NCBI RefSeq assembly: GCF_000283155.1
Contig: NW_004454225.1
Coordinates: 3,595,550 to 3,659,549, forward strand
Length of the DNA stretch: 64,000 nt
Direction of reading: 5' to 3'
DNA from: Ceratotherium simum simum
Taxonomy: Eukaryota > Chordata > Mammalia > Perissodactyla > Rhinocerotidae
In this document: positions 60,294 to 64,000 of the stretch, in pieces
How the letters are laid out: the number at the start of each line of letters is the position of its first letter
Numbering within the stretch: position 1 is the first letter of the stretch
Position numbers and translations under genes: made by a program
Notes under the pieces: model-generated
Database searches by the model: none
What the model saw: only the letters and a program-made list of their open reading frames with translations
Told to the model about the DNA's origin: nothing

Positions 60294-61125
60294 GAGGTGA
60301 GGCAGCTTGGCGCCTAGTGAGAAGCCCGGGAGCAGTGCAGGGCAGGGAGGCCATGGGGTAGGACGTTCGGGGGGCACCCCCCAGACTGCTGGCCCAAACT
60401 GCCATCTCATTGGAGCAAGGAGCTCCATGTGGAGCTGAGAGGCACTAAACATGGTATGAGCAGAGAGAGGGTCTGAATCCTAGCCTCCTCTGATTTCTCG
60501 TGAAGTGAGGTCTCAGTTTCCCCATCAGCACAATGTAGAACCCGTCTCATCCCACCATTGTGCTCCTTCTTCCTTCCCAGGAAGGTGAAAAGGTCCGAAA
60601 GGAGATTGCTGTACATCTTTCTGGTGAGACAGTGGACCCCATCCTGCTGTAGCAGGAGTGCCCCCTCGCTAATCTCAGTGACCCTGCAGAGGTCACAGAT
60701 AGCCCACCTCCTCTCAGATGCTCCTGTCTCTGGGAGGGAAGGGAAGACCCCTGGGGGTGGCCAGATGCCCTGGCCTTCCTGAATAAGCCTCCCCTGCCTC
60801 CTGCTGCCTTCCTGGTTGGCAGGAACTCGAGACCACTCCCCTTGGACTGGAGGAATACCTAGTCTTTTATCAATGCTGACCTGCTCCCCTGGCATCAGGG
60901 GTCCCCTGGACCTGGGGAAAGGTCCTCCCAGCAGGGGACCCACATGGCATGCCTGCTTGTGCTTTTCAGAGGCCTCTGAGGTCGAGAGCAAGAGGAAAGA
61001 CCCGGGAGCTAGGTGCCCCGGCTTCTGAGGAAGCTGTCGATGGGCTGGTTCTCAGCCTCTGACGTCCCCAAGACTCAGAACTACAAATGACAAAGTATCA
61101 ATAAATCCTCAGAGTTCTTGCTTCT
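60294..61125 (+). other. 3' exons of the unrecognised gene and poly(A) signal
   Basis: After the TGA at 60,291 the exon runs three more bases to a GTGAGG donor. Exons 60,581-60,623 (after CTTCCTTCCCAG, donor GTGAGA) and 60,970 onward (after TGTGCTTTTCAG) continue the same frame: GEKVRKEIAVHLS then EASEVESKRKDPGARCPGF, to a second TGA at 61,026-61,028. AATAAA is at 61,100-61,105. As written these are 3'UTR. Confidence 0.65.
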
Positions 61126-62640
61126 GCAGGCCCACTTGCCTCCTCTCAGGGGCCTCAGGTCTTCGCAAACACAGTGTGGCCCCGTCCAGACTCCCTGTCC
61201 TGACTAGTTACAGGAACACTACTGTCCTGCCACCAAGCCCTAACTCAACAGTGGATACTCTGGAGAGGCTGACAGGGGCCATGGATGGCTTCCTGATGCA
61301 GTGCCCAGGGACAGACCAAGTTCCCTGATTGCTCAGAGTTTGGAGCTCCCTGTGATGAGGGCACCTGGAAGACACTGGTGGAACACCTGACAGGGATGCT
61401 CTTGGGTGGGGCTCCTTTGGAAAAACAGGCCTGGAGGAGCTGCTTCTGCCCTGAGTGTCGGTGGTCCCTAAGCTGTTAGCCAAATGCACCAGGGGGTCTG
61501 CCCAAGACTCGTGTAAGCAGACAGTCATTAGAAACCTTTGGGCACTGCCTGTGTGCTCAGTCCAGAGCCAGTCAATTGTGGAGGTGGGGACAGGCGGAGG
61601 ATGGCAGTCCTTGCCCTCAGCCTGGGCTCCAGGCTAACAAGGTCACAGCCACAGAGTCAGAGCAGGATGACAGGCCCCAGCGGCCTGAGATGGTACAACC
61701 ATCTCATTGGCTGAAGGGGAAACAGAAGCCCAGGGCAGGGAGAGACTGGCCCAGGGTCATGGACTGGAATGGCAGAGCAAGGACAAGAGCCAGGGTGTGC
61801 TCCTCCAAGGTCCCCACGTGACCAGCTCCTCCTCTGGTCATCCCACTGTCACAGGGGTCCAAGGCTGACCCCTGTCCCTAGGGCATGCCGGCAGCCCACA
61901 GGGCTAATTCCCTGCCTGTGGCCGATCCTCCTGGAGAGCCTGGCCTGACCCTGCCACTCCGAGGACAGTGCCCTGAGTCAGCCCTCCTCCACCTCCAGCC
62001 TGGCCGTGAGCAACTCCTACTGGGCAGGGGCCTGGACACGAGCATGCCTGAGAGGCTGGGAAAGGGGGACCATCTTATCTTGGAGTGACCGAGAGGCCCA
62101 GGGAGGTGCTCACTCATGGGCTGCCATCAGGCTTCCCAGGGAGGGTACTGGCACCTGAGGACTGAGCCTGAGTGTTCACCTGGCACATCCCTTCCCAGTG
62201 CCCTGAGTTCCCCACCTATTGGAGTGTCTTAGATGAAATGAGGCAGCAGACTTGATGGTGCTGGCTCAGCTGCTGGCATGTGCTGTGCATTGGGTATCAT
62301 TGGGCCTGAAATGTGGGTATCCAGACTGAGTGGGGCCCTCCCCAGCCCCACCAGGGCCTCAATGATGTCTCTCAGAAGCCTATTCTAGCTCCTCCTGGGA
62401 GGAGCCCAGACCTATGTGTAGATTTTGTGACTAATTCGAGTAGCTAGTGTTTGGTCTCCATGGGTGACTAGGGGGTAAGCTGTCACCTTCTTCACCTCAG
62501 TATGTCTGTATCTCAAATGCGTTCAAATGCCAGGTGAGGCTGGATCAGGGAGGTGTACGAGCTGGCCCCAGGGGAGGCTACTGAGGCCACATCACCGCCA
62601 GGAGCTAGTCGGGGGCCTGGGTGGCACTCAAACCATGTTG
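61126..62640. other. Gap between the unrecognised gene and CYP2D
   Basis: A MIR-like stretch lies at about 61,690-61,810 (CTCATTGGCTGAAGGGGAAACAG...GACTGGCCCAGGGTCATGG). Nothing else could be supported. Confidence 0.5.
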
Positions 62641-62710
62641 GTGCCATCACACTGGTTTATTGGACATCAGGGCCCCTGCTGAGGATAGCGTTGGGGCTTG
62701 GTGTCCCCCT
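62641..62710 (-). other. CYP2D: CYP2D 3'UTR and poly(A) signal
   Basis: The minus strand has AATAAA at 62,661-62,656, about 50 nt after the stop, matching a short CYP2D-type 3'UTR. Confidence 0.8.
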
Positions 62711-63776
62711 CTAGCGGGGCACAGCACAGAGCAGGTAGGGTGATGGGGTCACCAGGATGCCAAAGACACCGTGGTCACTGGGGCGGGGCTGCCCAGCGGG
62801 CACCGAGAAGCTGAAGTGCTGCAGGAGGCAGGTGAAGAAGAGGAAGAGCTCCATGCGGGCCAAGGGCTCCCCGAGGCACAAGCGGCGGCCTGTGGGTGCA
62901 TATGAGGGGGTCAGTGAGCCTGGGGGCCCTGGCTCCAGACTCCCTCAGGAGGGGACAGCGAGCCAGGCTCCCCACAGGCACCTGCTGAGAAGGGCATGAA
63001 GGCCTCCTGCTTGATGAAGCGGCCCTGGGCGTCCAGGAAGTGCTCGGGGTGGAAGCGGAAGGGCTTCTTCCAGACAGTCTCATCCTTCAGCACCGAGGAC
63101 AGGTTGGTGATGAGCGTCGTCCCCTGGCAGGAGATGCCTGGCATGGGTGGGTCTGGATTGGGAGATGCATGGACCCCTGCTACCAAACATGCATGGGCCA
63201 CACTCTGCCTGCCACACACTTGTACTCTTTCAAGTCAGTCTCAGCCCAAGAAGCTTCATGGCACCCTCCCTGTCCCCATGGCAGGGCCAAGTGACAGGCC
63301 TCCCGTGGGCGCCCTCACTGCCACCTGTCCCTTCATAACAGCTCCTCCAACACACTGCAGCATATTTTAGTTTGTCTTACAGCCTTCCTTCACTGGGGGC
63401 TCTGAATAGACAGGGCCGGCCATGCCTCTGCTTCCTCCCCATACCCACCCAGGCTGGACAGTTGGTGCCTGTGGAAATGAGGATTAGGTACTTTGAATTC
63501 CAGGCCTGGCCCCAACTGGCAGTGGCCATACTGGGGCTACCAGGGGGCAGGGGTTGCTGAGCTGGGGTGAGGAGGGCCGCAGGCCTACCTTGGGGATGAG
63601 GAAGCCCTGCACTTCAATGTCCCGGAATGTCATGTGGGGCACACCCATTGGGATGATGTCCCCAAAGCGCTGCACCTCATGGACCACGGCCATGGTGAAG
63701 GGCATGTGGGCCTGGTCCCCCATCTCTGGTCTCCGCGCCTGCCCTATCACCTCATCGATCTCCTGTTGGACACGGC
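62711..63776 (-). CDS. CYP2D: Cytochrome P450 2D, three 3'-terminal exons (gene runs off the window)
   Basis: CYP2D enzymes are ER-anchored haem monooxygenases that oxidise many basic drugs and alkaloids. Exons on the minus strand are 63,776-63,589 (exon 7, 188 nt), 63,123-62,982 (exon 8, 142 nt) and 62,889-62,711 (exon 9, 179 nt to TAG), with GT/AG borders and human-like sizes. The K-helix ExxR motif is in exon 7 ([10 protein letters not shown]). The haem-binding loop FxxGxxxCxG spans the exon 8/9 junction ([12 protein letters not shown]), with the axial Cys present. The C-terminus [11 protein letters not shown] is CYP2D-like. No stop or frameshift was seen, so this copy looks functional as far as visible. 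Exons 1-6 lie to the right. Which CYP2D paralogue it is cannot be told from these exons. Confidence 0.95.
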
Positions 63777-64000
63777 CTGGACAGACAAGCATCCCCACAG
63801 TGGTCAGAACCCAGGGGCCTGGACCCTGACCTCCTCCTGACTCCTGTGCAGGGGCTGTGCCCACGTGGAGGAGGAGATCACTGTGACCCCTGAGCCAGGG
63901 CCCAGCCTCAGCTCAGAGCTCCTGGTGGACAACCCAAGCTCCAGGTCCCCAGCCTGACCCTCTCCACCCTGGCCCATGCCACCAGGTCCCCAGGCTGGGC
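63777..64000 (-). other. CYP2D: CYP2D intron 6, partial
   Basis: No exon 6 donor is found before the window ends. From the human intron size I recall, exon 6 should begin within a few bases beyond 64,000. Confidence 0.6.

Noticed and set aside
60407..60991. 194-codon minus-strand frame
   Set aside because: It runs through exons 7 and 8 of the plus-strand gene and their introns and has no recognisable domain.

Overview
This window is mammalian nuclear DNA and reads as a perissodactyl (horse, donkey or a close relative). The clearest sign is at least 15 copies of a tRNA-derived SINE that opens with a GGCCGGCCC(C)GTGGC core, carries pol III A/B boxes, and usually sits between direct target duplications. 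This is the equine repetitive element (ERE) type. Gene order and orientation match human 22q13.2 (NAGA, PHETA2, SMDT1, NDUFA6, CYP2D), as recalled from the human map. No alignment was run.

Layout. Bases 1-3,660 hold the 5' part of a LINE-1 on the minus strand. Bases 3,661-5,736 are spacer with an old LINE tail and an ERE. NAGA (minus) is complete: nine coding exons between 13,848 and 6,257 total 1,236 nt, and its CpG-rich promoter lies near 14.4 kb. PHETA2 (plus) has its island at 16.1-17.1 kb and a single-exon 259-aa ORF at 18,749-19,528. SMDT1 (plus, 107 aa) starts about 375 bp beyond the PHETA2 poly(A) signal. NDUFA6 (minus, 128 aa, three exons) lies tail-to-tail with SMDT1, and its CpG/YY1/NRF1-type promoter is at 32.8-33.6 kb. 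Bases 34.7-51.8 kb are a nested graveyard of LINE-1 tails with EREs. The last 1.3 kb hold the three 3'-terminal exons (7, 8 and 9) of a CYP2D cytochrome P450 on the minus strand; the rest of that gene lies beyond the window.

The most interesting item is between NDUFA6 and CYP2D, at 53.9-61.1 kb on the plus strand. Eight small exons with canonical splice sites join into one phase-consistent reading frame for a small single-pass membrane protein that I do not recognise. The spliced frame gives 138 aa before an in-frame TGA, and two further in-frame exons follow before a second stop and a poly(A) signal. I assign no name or function.

The five recognised genes do not form one pathway. NAGA is a lysosomal glycosidase, PHETA2 an endosomal adaptor, SMDT1 and NDUFA6 are mitochondrial inner-membrane components (calcium uniporter and complex I), and CYP2D is an ER monooxygenase. 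They are a conserved syntenic neighbourhood. Exon calls come from reading splice sites and recalled human proteins; repeat boundaries without target duplications are approximate.
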